Source of the DNA: Panopea generosa
Taxonomy: Eukaryota; Mollusca; Bivalvia; Adapedonta; Hiatellidae
Reading direction: 5' to 3'
Length of the DNA: 64,000 bases
Assembly: GCA_029582155.1 (NCBI GenBank)
Contig: CM055897.1
Span: 94,594,046-94,658,045 of the forward strand
In this document: positions 54,101 to 64,000 of the stretch, in pieces
How positions within the stretch are numbered: position 1 is the first letter of the stretch
Layout: each line of letters opens with the position of its first letter
The notes under the pieces: generated by a model
Told to the model about the DNA's origin: nothing
The model's database searches: none
The model's input: only the letters and a program-made list of their open reading frames with translations
Program-made: the position numbers and the translations under genes

Positions 54101-55675
54101 AACACAATAAATAACTACAACAAATAACACAGTTAATAACATGAACTCATAACACAGTTAATAACATGTACATATAACACAGTTGATAACTACCACTCAT
54201 AACACAGTTTGTAAATACAAATTATTACACAGTTAATAACTACATCTCATAACACAGTTAATAACTACATCTTATAACACAGTTAATAACTACAACTAAT
54301 AACACCATTAAAAACTACAACTCATAACACAGTTAATAACTACAACTCATAACACAGTTAATAACTACATCTTATAACACAGTTAATAACTACAACTAAT
54401 AACACCATTAAAAACTACAACTCATAACACAGTTTATAACTACACCGAGTTGAATTCATAACAAATATTCAATCATTGGTAAAAGTTGTAAATGAGAATA
54501 AAGTTTTTCAAATATTTGAGTATAGGAAATCTCAAGTTGATATTTAATAAAACTGGGGCCTGATACTACTGATTAAGAAAGTTTTCTCAAATTATATTGT
54601 GATATTTGTTGTATGAATGAGAGAATATTGAACAGAAATCATCAATATGAATAACATCACGGTAATTGCATGCATGTACATGAGAAATTATATCTGCCTG
54701 TGTGTTAAAGTTATTTCTATGTGTGTTATATATAACTGAGTAAGTTTTAAAAAATAACATTTTTGTAAGTTTTGTTTCTGTTAATGGTATGACGAACGGG
54801 GAAAGAGCGAGGTTTGGCGTACCTGTAAACCAGGTTAAAACTCCCCTATGGCGTCTGTTCTACTGACCTCTTCAAGTCTATGACCTCTGTTGTCACTTCT
54901 TATTTACTTATGCAATGTACTTATTGTAATCATTAATTACATAAGTTGTGTTCATGCTTGTTTTGGTGACTCTGTCATACGACTATTGTTAGGTATATAT
55001 TTCTATATTTTTGTATTTATAATACGTGTACTAGGGTTTTACTGCGAGCCCACACGTTTACGATGTTAAATGACACCAACAGGATGGTAGATTCCAGATT
55101 CATTCTTCATTTGCAAAAACAAATAGGCATTCAGATTAAAAAGAAAATATCATCATACGAATAAATTGTATGCAGAATGAGCCTAAAACCTTAATACCTG
55201 TAGAACTGCAAATTTTCAGTGGTCCTTTTTGTCATTACCCTAGAACCGCTTTAGGGTACATAGTTTAATCACAACAATAAACATAACAAAAATGATAAAA
55301 TATACGTCGTACCCACTAGGCGGATTCCTTCCCCACTGCAAAGATCGACAGTGACCCTGTTCTTACCCGGAACCACATGCAGTTTGAATCTTTATAAGTT
55401 ATATCGTTATGTGTGTAGAGCTAGTAAATGAATCTGAATGTTTTACACAAGTGTATGTTTTGGTTTTATCATCTGCAAGTCACTGCAACTGAGACTGTTT
55501 ATGTTTGAGAGGTTACCAAACAGAGAATTCTCACACGTGATACTTATATATACGACTACATAATTAGTGTGAAGATTAGGTATTTGCACTAAAATTGTAT
55601 TTACTTACCAATTTGGGTCGAGCACACACAAAATAACACAGCTATGCATATAAAAAATATTCCATATTTGTTCAT
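48020..55675 (-). CDS. cystatin B: secreted family-2-like cystatin, 4 exons, 114 aa
   Basis: Predicted secreted inhibitor of papain-like cysteine proteases, paralogous to cystatin A 3.6 kb away on the same strand. Exons on the minus strand: 55675-55609, 53040-52922, 50478-50425 and 48124-48020, phases 1, 0, 0 as in cystatin A. The signal peptide is MNKYGIFFICIAVLFCVCST. The mature N-terminus has the conserved glycine pair (IPGGKTPVST), then the helix (FTVVQMANWAATQLEGRVFS). Exons 2 and 3 join as ATQ|VVAG, giving the QVVAG loop. Exon 4 has KRCKVRVWSQPWVSDTPTLN then YSRC, with the classic PW of the second hairpin and one cysteine pair, so all three protease-contacting elements are present. The region of the first disulfide of vertebrate family-2 cystatins is missing. 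The exon 2 donor (GTTCGC) is weak. All three introns contain tandem arrays. Predicted active inhibitor; the exact target is unknown. Confidence 0.87.
48170..48325 (+). mobile_element. degraded SINE family 1 copy
   Basis: GCAGCGGTGGTTTATTGGTA and GTGTTCGATCGGTCGAGTC resemble the family 1 head. CGCTCAACGTTTAGAGGCTA then GTTCTAGATCTGTTC resembles the start of its body. Located in cystatin B intron 3. Confidence 0.55.
48840..49376 (+). repeat. 84-bp tandem repeat, about 6 copies (cystatin B intron 3)
   Basis: Unit starts GTATGTGTTATTATCTTTGA and includes AATACATCTTTACTTATCAA and GAGTCACACAATGCCAATAT. Copies start at about 48,901, 48,985, 49,069 and so on. Short GACAAGTATGTATAA units precede the array. 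The length is 28 codons, so a repeated frame stays open; not coding. Confidence 0.93.
50040..50290 (+). mobile_element. SINE family 1 copy, degraded head
   Basis: Body blocks AGGATAGTTTTAGGTCTGGT, GTGTCAGTATAACATGACTG, GGCAGCGCTCAAAATACTG and AGACACCGTCGCGATGTAAT match the 8.5-kb copy. The 3' end is GTTAAACGCCATACAAC. It lies in cystatin B intron 3, close to exon 3. Confidence 0.75.
50425..50478 (-). CDS. cystatin B exon 3
   Basis: Acceptor TATTTTAG and donor GTAAGC bound 18 codons, VVAGVMYHIDMTIVVDYE: the rest of the QVVAG loop and the following strand. Confidence 0.85.
50525..51125 (+). repeat. ~79-bp tandem repeat, about 8 copies (cystatin B intron 2)
   Basis: Unit TCACTGTTATACCGGCAGCG, TAATTGTCAGTGAGTTTGTC, AAACGTATCGAGTGACAACA, ATAAGAATGATAACAGAAA. 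The last full unit is shortened. One of the few arrays here whose unit is not a multiple of three. Confidence 0.92.
51400..52065 (+). repeat. 27-bp tandem repeat, about 24 copies (cystatin B intron 2)
   Basis: Unit near CATATGAGAATCATATGTAT plus ATCCTTT (27 bp), with indels in places. It is rich in the palindromes CATATG and ATATAT. Nine-codon periods produce open frames on both strands (MYILSYKNH type). Confidence 0.88.
52922..53040 (-). CDS. cystatin B exon 2
   Basis: Acceptor ATTGTTCAG. It encodes IPGGKTPVSTNDFTVVQMAN and WAATQLEGRVFSIHSAATQ after a split Gly. The donor is GTTCGC, usable but weak. Confidence 0.85.
53140..53305 (+). repeat. interspersed repeat, copy 2 (related to 1.10-1.23 kb)
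   Basis: GCTCAGTATTGCTCTAAAAT followed by CATGAACAGACTCAGTAACA and GTGTCTGCTATTTTCTAATC. Same block order as at about 0.95-1.23 kb. Located in cystatin B intron 1. Confidence 0.5.
53380..54455 (+). repeat. 25-bp tandem array, about 42 copies (cystatin B intron 1)
   Basis: Unit ATAACACAGTTAATAACTAC plus AACTC, with a second form ending AACATGAACTC. Groups of units recur together (for example 54,285-54,340 and 54,375-54,430), so there is higher-order duplication. Confidence 0.93.
55609..55675 (-). CDS. cystatin B exon 1 (signal peptide)
   Basis: ATG at 55,675-55,673, MNKYGIFFICIAVLFCVCST then QI, donor GTAAGT. Same length (67 nt) and phase as cystatin A exon 1. Confidence 0.85.
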
Positions 55676-55761
55676 GGTTGCTTCTTTGTTCTTGATGGCG
55701 TATGTAGTATGTTCCAACTCTCAGCGATTGTACACAAGTTGAAAGTTCGCTGATGTTTCCG

Positions 55762-55769
55762 CTTAAATA
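55762..55769 (-). promoter_or_regulatory. TATA-like element of cystatin B
   Basis: The minus strand reads ACTATTTAAGCGG (TATTTAAG), about 90 bp before the ATG, in a position equivalent to the TATA box of cystatin A. Confidence 0.45.
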
Positions 55770-55799
55770 GTATTTCCAAAAATGACTTGTAATGTAATT

Positions 55800-56723
55800 A
55801 TGATTAATTATCTGTGTTTAACCAACAGTTTTCCTTTAGTGGTGATGTGGTTTGCAGGCCCGGATACAAGATAACGGTAACACACATGTAATTGTTGTTT
55901 TTATTGCCAGCAGCAAGCTCCTGTTTCAACAAGCTGCAATAAATATTATTTAGCATGTTTCATTTCCGTGTCATCCTTTTTTCTGTCCGCTTAACGGAGG
56001 CGGTACTCCCAGTTAAAGTTGCTCCTCACAACCACAGTAGCGTTGCGAGACGGCACGGTGGTCATATTATTGAATCGCTTTTAACCATTAGTTCTTTGTT
56101 TTATATACCAAACAAACATCTCGGGTGTTTATATCTAATTTTTCAAAATTATAATTATATGGAATATGTAACGCGTGGTCCAGCAGTAGAGGTGTAAGCC
56201 CACCATTGACTTTTTGTTCTTTATTATAAAGTAAAGTAAGATTGAAGGCTTGTCATTCATAGAAAGACCCAAATAAAAGAAGTGAAATTTACATTTTACT
56301 GTTTGTCAACCTCTGCACTACCTAACTATGATGAGAAAAGTAGGGGTCATGTGCCATATAAGAGATTTTTTTCTGCTTAGTGTGTACCCTGCTGACAAAG
56401 TGAAAGTAGACTTCCGAAATATTGTATTTATTCCCAAAATTCCAAGCATCAAATCATTTTCTAAATTCACAATTCAAACATGACAATGCTTTCAAAATGT
56501 TCTAAATACACCAATAATGCCATTCAAATAAAAAATGAGCATTAAAATAAGGAAAATGCATTTTTAAAGAAGAAAAAAACAAGAATTATTTATAACCGCC
56601 ATTATGCAGCGAAGCACTTCCTTCTTCCAATGGTGGTACTATGCTTACAATATTGGTCCCAGGATCGGGAGATAGTTGATTCGACACATTTTTAATAATA
56701 AATATATTGCACGTATGTTATAA

Positions 56724-56754
<31 letters not shown>

Positions 56755-57300
56755 GTGATGAGAAACATTATAAGTTTAGTTTAATCTTGCATCATTTAAC
56801 TGAATGTTATGAAAATGACGAATCGCATGTCAGAACTAAAGTTTATTTCCTATGTGTACACAAAACACACTGTTTAACGTTTTCAACGTGACATTTTGCA
56901 CGTCCTATCATACGTGCATGTGCATTAAACTTCTGTTTTGTGCAGTTAAAATTGTATGCACTTGACATGATGTATTTGTAATAATCTGCCGCGGGACATG
57001 GTGAAGGTCCATAAAACATCCGAAACGGTCGTCTTTAGTTTTAATTTGTCTTCCAAATGATATATTATATGTTTATTTGACCGATGAGAAAGTTTGCAAA
57101 CGAAACGATAAATGTTATGCACATTATATCGAATAATTACCAACAGGGTTTGTTTACAAATAAACACTTTCGGTAAAAACAATAAGTCACGAAGCTAGTT
57201 CGGAAACGCGACAGTCGCTAATGTATATACAATTCACATTGCACGGGGGTTGGTAGGGAATGTGTTGAGAAAAAATTAATAGCCGCTTGCTCTCGCCGCT
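55800..57300. other. intergenic upstream of cystatin B
   Basis: No supported gene. Contains a short (GT)n run at about 56,727-56,757 and A-rich tracts. Open frames at 55.96-56.20 and 56.95-57.18 kb are unrecognised. Confidence 0.5.
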
Positions 57301-57339
57301 TTGGGCTAGATAGTTTTTAAATACACCCCTTTTATTCTC

Positions 57340-58260
57340 ATCAGTATTAAATATAGATGATATTGTTTTGATTATGTCACTGTACTACCAAAATTTTTAT
57401 TCATTGCTGAGTAACATGCCTAAACTTAGTACCTATAGAGATGTAAAATCTGATATTGGTTTAGAAAATTACATAACATGTGTAAAAAATAATCACCGAA
57501 TTTCACTCGCAAGATTCCGTTGTTCCGCTCGCAAACTTGCCATTGAAGAGGGTCGTTATAGAAATATAGATAGATCAGATAGAAAATGTATATATTGTCA
57601 AATGAATGTAGTGGAAAACGAATATCATTTTGTTATTGTCATTTCTATAGAGATATTAGAACGGATTGTCTCCCAAATATTTACTGCCATTGGTCGACAA
57701 AACAGAAATTCATATCATTGTTAACCTCTAAACAAGCTGGTGAAATATGTAAACTTGCAAAATATTTTTATTTAGCAAATAAAAGACGTAATGATAATAG
57801 TACTTAATAGACAATTTATTTATTAGATTTTGATGAATGTTATAAATGTTAACTTCAAACATTTTGTTTTATACTCTGGTCTATGATATGATAATGCTAC
57901 AAACAACGGCATTGACCGCTAGCTGTGTCTCGCTATTGTGTGATAACAATAAGTTGTCGCTGGCGATTAGTGATCGTCAATCCTCTTTCTGCGTCCGGGG
58001 TATGAATACAAATGTAGAACGTCTCTTTATCCATGTGCTGTATAAACACACACACACACACACGCATATACATACATGTTGATTTAACTAATTAATATAT
58101 TTATTTTGATACATCAATTATATATAATGTTAGGTGTATAGTGTTCATTACTTGATTAAATCATGCTCTTCTCACATTTGTTGAAACCGCCGCCTATACA
58201 TATGTCAAGGCGACGAACATGTTTGTTCATATGCTGAAATAAATTATTGAATTGAATTGA
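57340..58260 (+). mobile_element. LINE 3' end: C-terminal domain with Cys motif, frameshifted, plus tail
   Basis: The frame around 57,368-57,640 encodes MPKLSTYRDVKSDIGLENYI, then RISLARFRCSARKLAIEEGR and RKCIYCQMNVVENEYHF, the C-terminal C-x-x-C region of non-LTR retrotransposon polyproteins common in invertebrates. At about 57,645 the frame changes, and the conserved reading continues FYRDIRTDCLPNIYCHW, LLTSKQAGEICKLAKYFYLA. The non-coding 3' part contains a short (CA)n at 58,046 and ends in ATTGAATTGAATTGA at 58,247-58,261, a typical LINE tail repeat. A decayed copy. Confidence 0.72.
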
Positions 58261-60030
58261 ACTGTTTGCGGATGACATTGTTATTTTACGAAAATCTCCT
58301 TCTGAATTACAGGATAATCTAAACCGTTTACAAACTTATTGTGTGTCAAAATAATGTCGTTGTTTTATAGCATACATGTCTGTTTACAGCAATTATTATA
58401 AGAAGAGGTAATAAACTCTATTTTTTTCGCTATTATTATACAATATTATACCAGATATAAGTTTTAAATGGTAATTCATCATAAAAAGATGAATGATACA
58501 ATTATAATCAATGACTGAAATATTAATCATTAATCATGAATCGGACAACATTTTAAAATAGGTGTTTTTCTGAATATTAAAGTAATAGTTTTCATGGTTC
58601 AGCAAAGGGCGGTTTACTGCTTCGTCATAAAGCAATACCATATTTAGCTAGTTTCTTTCGACGCAAGATGCATGAGGTCTGCTTGAGATTTTCAGCGTCA
58701 AAGTGTACTTGAAACTTCGGAGTAGCTTAATTGCGTTGAGGGGAGAGTGCACTGCGACAAATATTCTTTCTAGCGATAGACTTTGGGAAGTTTTGTGTTT
58801 GAAACTCATAGGAATAATTATTGTGCTAGAACTGGGGATTGTTTCATGCGCACTAATTTAGACTGATGTTTTTAGTTTGAAACCGTTCTCAAACATACCA
58901 GGTTAGTTTTGTGCTGGAACTGGATTTTTATCTTAGTTCGAAGACTTATGTTTGGAACAGTCTCCAAACGTAAAAGTATATATATTTATGCTGGAACTGA
59001 GCATTGTTACAAGCATACAGTTTCGTTATTGGTTTGAAACCGTTTTCAAACAATAACTTAATTTTCGTGCTGAAACTTGGTTTTGTTTCATGTGCATTAG
59101 GTTAGTTTGGACACTTGGGTTTGAAACAGTCTTCAAACATATAGGTGTATTTTTTTGCTGGAACTGAGTAGTGTTCCAGACAAACAGTTTTGGTATGAGT
59201 TTGAAACAAGTCTCAAACATATGCTGTCCAGACACGTTGTCTGAACAGCTGGTCTCATTATTAAAATAGTATTGAACAACAGTTAGTTCAACTATAAAGG
59301 GTTTGAAACATTATACTGTATATAGTTGATTGGTATGATCATTTGTCTGTATGATTTCTAAATATTAGAATCATTTTATTATATTTTTTTGTTTAAAGTT
59401 TACTAATCATGAGGCAAGAAGCCTGAGGAAAATTTATATATATCATATAATTTGAACAAAATTGTTTAACATAGTTTGAAGCTAGGCTGTTTCACAACTT
59501 AATCCAGTGAATACAAAGTAGCCTTAAAGAAGATCCCGTTTTAAGTTCAAGATACTTACACCAACATCTTGACATTGTGATAATTGGAGCTTAAAATAAT
59601 TACAACGAAAACAAAAATAATGGTATTTAGAAAACATGGTGGACTGTTACTAAATGATTCACGGACTTATAACGACTAATCATTGAAGTTGTTCTGAATT
59701 ACAGTTATCTTGGAACAATATATCATTATACTGGTAATGTTGATTTAAACCAAGAACATTGATAGACAAAGCTTTGAAAGCTTTTAATACCCCTTTTTTT
59801 AATTGTAAAACATCCAGTTAAAGCCAAATCTCCTATATCAGTTGTTTGATGCATTCGTTGGTTCTTTTTTAGGCTATGTAAGTGAAATTTGGGGATATAC
59901 CAAGTCAAAAGTAATAGAAATAATACACTTAAAGTTCTGTAAACGTTTATTAAATTTTAGATTGAGCACTTGTACAGTGAGAGTGTATGGAGAGTTTGGT
60001 AGATAATCATCTTTTTAATCCCTAAGTCTT
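58261..60030 (+). pseudogene. LINE reverse transcriptase remnant, interrupted and decayed
   Basis: 58,262-58,350 encodes LFADDIVILRKSPSELQDNL and NRLQTYC, the F/Y-x-DD active-site block of a non-LTR reverse transcriptase. The same domain resumes at about 59,607 (TTKTKIMVFRKHG) and continues with stops and frame changes to KPNLLYQLFDAFVGSFLGYV, SEIWGYTKSK and IHLKFCKRLLNFRLSTCTVR, ending near 60,003. The roughly 1.2 kb between (58.36-59.59 kb) is unrelated and holds a degenerate repeat, so the copy was probably split by an insertion. Not functional. Confidence 0.72.
58800..59222 (+). repeat. degenerate ~90-120 bp repeat with TTTGAAAC..CAAAC hairpins
   Basis: About four or five diverged units, each with GTGCTGGAACTG-like and TTTGAAACCGTTTTCAAACA-like blocks. 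The latter is nearly self-complementary (TTTGAAA..TTTCAAA). Lies inside the interrupted LINE remnant. Confidence 0.65.
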
Positions 60031-60166
60031 CCCAATTATTTTTAAAGAAAAGGTTAAAGGAAAAGTATTCGACAATTGATCCTGGGATATTTAATTAAAT
60101 AAAACTATACCGGATATTTTCACTGATGTCCTGTATACAAAATGGAATTACCAAAGGAAACAAGTG

Positions 60167-63100
60167 GTTCGAGATGTGTATTGTATAGTTAATTACTGTA
60201 CAGCTGTGATGGTTCGAGATGTGTATTGTATAGTTTAATGGTGTACGTTGTGATAGTTCGAGATGTGTATTGTATAGTTAATTACTGTACAGCTGTGATA
60301 GTTCGAGATGTGTATTGTATAATTTAATACTATACGGTTGTGCTGGTTCGAGATGTGTACTGTATAGTTAATTACTGTACAGCTGTGATGGTTCGAGATG
60401 TGTATTGTATAGTTAATTACTGTACAGCTGTGATGGTTCGAGATGTGTATTGTATAGTTAATTACTGTACAGCTGTGATGGTTCGAGATGTGTATTGTAT
60501 AGTTAATTACTGTACAGCTGTGATGGTTCGAGATGTGTATTGTATAGTTAATTACTGTACAGCTGTGATGGTTCGAGATGTGTATTGTATAGTTAATTAC
60601 TGTACAGCTGTGATGGTTCGAGATGTGTACTGTATAGTTAATTACTGTACAGCTGTGATGGTTCGAGATGTGTACTGTATAGTTAATTACTGTACAGCTG
60701 TGATGGTTCGAGATGTGTACTGTATAGTTAATTACTGTACAGCTGTGATGGTTCGAGATGTGTACTGTATAGTTAATTACTGTACAGCTGTGATGGTTCG
60801 AGATGTGTACTGTATAGTTAATTACTCTACAGCTGTGATGGTTCGAGATGTGTACTGTATAGTTAATTACTGTACAGATGTGATGGTTCGAGATGTGTAC
60901 TGTATAGTTAATTACTGTACAGCTGTGATGGTTCGAGATGTGTACTGTATAGTTAATTACTGTACAGCTGTGATGGTTCGAGATGTGTGTATTGTATAGT
61001 TAATTACTGTACAGCTGTGATGGTTCGAGATGTGTATTGTATAGTTAATTACTGTACAGCTGTGATGGTTCGAGATGTGTATTGTATAGTTAATTACTGT
61101 ACGTTTGTGATAGTTCGAGATGTGTATTGTATAGTTAATTACTGTACGTTTGTGATAGTTCGAGATGTGTATTGTATGGTTAATTACTGTACAGCTGTGA
61201 TGGTTCGAGATGTGTATTGTATGGTTAATTACTGTACAGCTGTGATGGTTCGAGATGTGTATTGTATAGTTAACTACTGTACAGCTGTGATGGTTCGAGA
61301 TGTGTATTGTATAGTTAACTACTGTACAGCTGTGATGGTTCGAGATGTGTATTGTATAGTTAACTACTGTACAGCTGTGATGGTTCGAGATGTGTATTGT
61401 ATAGTTAACTACTGTACAGCTGTGATGGTTCGAGATGTGTATTGTATAGTTAACTACTGTACAGCTGTGATGGTTCGAGATGTGTATTGTATAGTTAACT
61501 ACTGTACAGCTGTGATGGTTCGAGATGTGTATTGTATAGTTAACTACTGTACAGCTGTGATGGTTCGAGATGTGTATTGTATAGTTAACTACTGTACAGC
61601 TGTGATGGTTCGAGATGTGTATTGTATAGTTAACTACTGTACAGCTGTGATGGTTCGAGATGTGTATTGTATAGTTAACTACTGTACAGCTGTGATGGTT
61701 CGAGATGTGTATTGTATAGTTAATTACTGTACAGCTGTGATGGTTCGAGATGTGTATTGTATAGTTAATTACTGTACAGCTGTGATGGTTCGAGATGTGT
61801 ATTGTATAGTTAATTACTGTACAGCTGTGATGGTTCGAGATGTGTATTGTATAGTTAATTACTGTACAGCTGTGTTGGTTAGAGATGTGTATTGTATAGT
61901 TTAATGCTGTACGTTTGTGATAGTTCGAGATGTGTATTGTATAGTTTAATGCTGTACGTTTGTGATAGTTCGAGATGTGTATTGTATAGTTTAATACTAT
62001 AGGATTGTGATGGTTCGAGATGTGTATTATATAATTTAATACTATACGGTTGTGCTGGTTCGAGATGTGTATTGTATAGTTTAATACTGTACAGTTGTGC
62101 TGGTTCGTGATGTGTACTATATAATTTAATACTGTACAGTTGTGATGGTTCGAGATGTGTATTGTATAATTTAATACTGTACGGTTGTGATGGTTCGAGA
62201 TGTGTATTGTATAATTTAATACTTTACAGTTGTGATGGTTCGAGATGTGTATTGTATAATTTAATACTGTACGGTTGTGATGGTTCGAGATGTGTATTGT
62301 ATAATTTAATACGGTACGGTTGTGATGGTTCGAGATGTGAATTATATAATTTAATACTATACGGTTGTGCTGGTTCGAGATGTGTATTATATAATTTAAT
62401 ACTGTACGGTTGTGATGGTTCGAGATGTGTATTATATAGTTTAATACTGTACAGTTATGATGGTTCGAGACGTGTATTGTATAATTTAATACTGTACAGT
62501 TGTGATGGTTCGAGATGTGTATTATATAATTTAATACTGTACGGTTGTGATGGTTCGAGACGTGTATTGTATAATTTAATAGTGTACAGTTGTGATGGTT
62601 CGAGATGTGTATTGTATAATTTAATACTGTACGGTTGTGATGGTTCGAGATGTGAATTGTATAATTTAATACTGTACGGTTGTGATGGTTCGAGACGTGT
62701 ATTGTATAATTTAATACTTTACAGTTGTGATGGTTCGAGACGTGTATTATATAATTTAATACTGTACAGTTGTGATGGTTCGAGATGTTTATTGTATAAT
62801 TTAATACTGTACAGTTGTGATGGTTCGAGATGTGTATTGTATAATTTAATACTGTACGGTTGTGATGGTTCGAGATGTGTATTGTGTAATTTAATACTGT
62901 ACGGTTGTGATGGTTCGATACGTGTATTGTATAATTTAATACTGTACAGTTGTGATGGTTCGAGATGTGTATTATATAATTTAATACTGTAGAGTTGTGA
63001 TGGTTCGAGACGTGTATTATATAATTTAATACTGTACAGCTGTGATGGTTCGAGAGGTGTATTATATTGTTTAATACTGTACAGTTGTGATGGTTCGAGA

Positions 63101-64000
63101 TGTGTATTATATAATTTAATACTGTACAGTTGTGATGATTCGAGATGTGTATTGTATAGTTTAATACTGTACAGTTGTGATGGTTCGAGAGGTGTATTAT
63201 ATAGTTTAATACTGTACAGTTGTGATGGTTCGAGATGTGTATTATATAATTTAATACTGTACAGTTGTGATGATTCGAGATGTGTATTGTATAGATTAAT
63301 ACTGTACAGTTGTGATGATTCGAGATGTGTATTGTATAGTTTAATACTGTACAGTTGTGATGGTTCGAGAGGTGTATTGTATAGTTTAATACTGTACAGT
63401 TGTGATGGTTCGAGATGTGTATTGTATAGTTAATTACTGTACAGTTGTGATGTTTCAAGATGTGTATTATATAATTTAATACTGTACGGTTGTGATGGTT
63501 TGAGATGTGTATTATATAATTTAATACTGTACGGTTGTGATGTTTCAAGATGTGTATTGTAAAGTTTAATACTGTACAGTTGTGATGGTTCGAGATGTGT
63601 ATTGTATAATTTAATACTGTACAGTTGTGATGGTTCGAGATGTGTATTGTATAATTTAATACTGTACGGATGTGATGGTTCGAGATGTGTATTGTATAAT
63701 TTAATACTGTACAGTTGTGATGGTTCCAGATGTGTATTGTATAATTTAATACTGTACAGTTGTGATGGTTCGAGATGTATATTGCATAATTTAACACTGT
63801 ACAGTTGTGATGGTTCGAGATGTGTATTGTATAATTTAATACTGTACGGTTGTGATGGCTCGAGACGTGTATTGTATAGTTTAATACAGTACGGTTGTGA
63901 TGGCTCGAGACGTGTATTGTATAGTTTAATACTGTACAGTTGTGATTGTTCGAGATGTGTATTATAGAGTTTAATACTGTACAGTTGTGATGGTTCGAGA
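60167..64000 (+). repeat. 45-bp satellite, about 85 copies, two subfamilies, running off the right edge
   Basis: Unit GTTCGAGATGTGTATTGTAT, AGTTAATTACTGTACAGCTG, TGATG (45 bp). Subfamily A (about 60,345-61,880) is nearly identical copy to copy. Subfamily B (60,212-60,345 and 61,880-64,000) has ATAATTTAATACTGTACAGT and more scatter. Sub-blocks in A share private variants (GTACTG, GTTAACTAC), a sign of local amplification. The unit is 15 codons, so frames stay open on both strands; the minus strand is open from 63,797 to 60,957 (946 codons, NHHNCTVLNYTIHIS repeats). A 2-bp insertion at about 60,988 ends that frame. I treat it as non-coding. Confidence 0.95.

Noticed and set aside
60957-63797. 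946-codon minus-strand open frame as a real protein
   Set aside because: The 15-codon satellite unit keeps several frames open on both strands. There is no start region, signal or flanking exon; listed as a finding but not as a gene.

Overview
The window is eukaryotic nuclear DNA. It has spliced genes with GT-AG introns, AT-rich intergenic sequence, tRNA- and 5S-derived SINEs, a decayed LINE, and several kilobases of tandem repeats. The gene content (a ciliary basal-body protein, a two-pore potassium channel and two secreted cystatins) fits a metazoan. The repeat landscape looks like that of a bivalve mollusc. That assignment is inference; no species can be named from the sequence alone.

Layout. 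Positions 1-620 hold the first coding exon of a two-pore-domain K+ channel on the minus strand; the gene runs off the left edge. Positions 620-9100 are intergenic, with a 42-bp minisatellite (about 4.24-5.19 kb), SINEs and a GA microsatellite. Positions 9.1-16.0 kb are one very large 24-bp satellite with higher-order structure. Positions 17.6-35.1 kb hold a plus-strand gene of 11 recognised exons for basal body-orientation factor 1 (BBOF1). Its introns carry an assembly gap, an 18-bp array, a multi-headed SINE array, a perfect 84-bp palindrome and a 30-bp array. Positions 35.1-38.7 kb are intergenic with SINE and MITE-like remnants.

Positions 40.06-55.68 kb contain two minus-strand genes in tandem, each of four exons with the same intron phases. 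I read both as secreted family-2-like cystatins (cystatin A, 101 aa; cystatin B, 114 aa), assembled from exons of 17 to 39 codons or less. Each has its own signal-peptide exon and a TATA-like element. The QVVAG inhibitory loop is split by an intron exactly between Q and V. All three introns of cystatin B hold tandem arrays (84, 79/27 and 25 bp units), and a 42-bp array next to cystatin A is built from the end of its last exon. Positions 57.3-60.1 kb hold broken LINE pieces. Positions 60.17-64.0 kb are a 45-bp satellite that continues past the right edge and is open for 946 codons on the minus strand.

The genes do not form a pathway. BBOF1 acts at motile-cilium basal bodies, the channel in the plasma membrane, and the cystatins are predicted extracellular cysteine-protease inhibitors. 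The most notable points are the unannotated-looking cystatin pair, three one-base frame discontinuities in the first four exons of BBOF1, an N-gap inside a tandem duplication, and repeat arrays whose unit lengths are mostly multiples of three and so create long spurious open frames.
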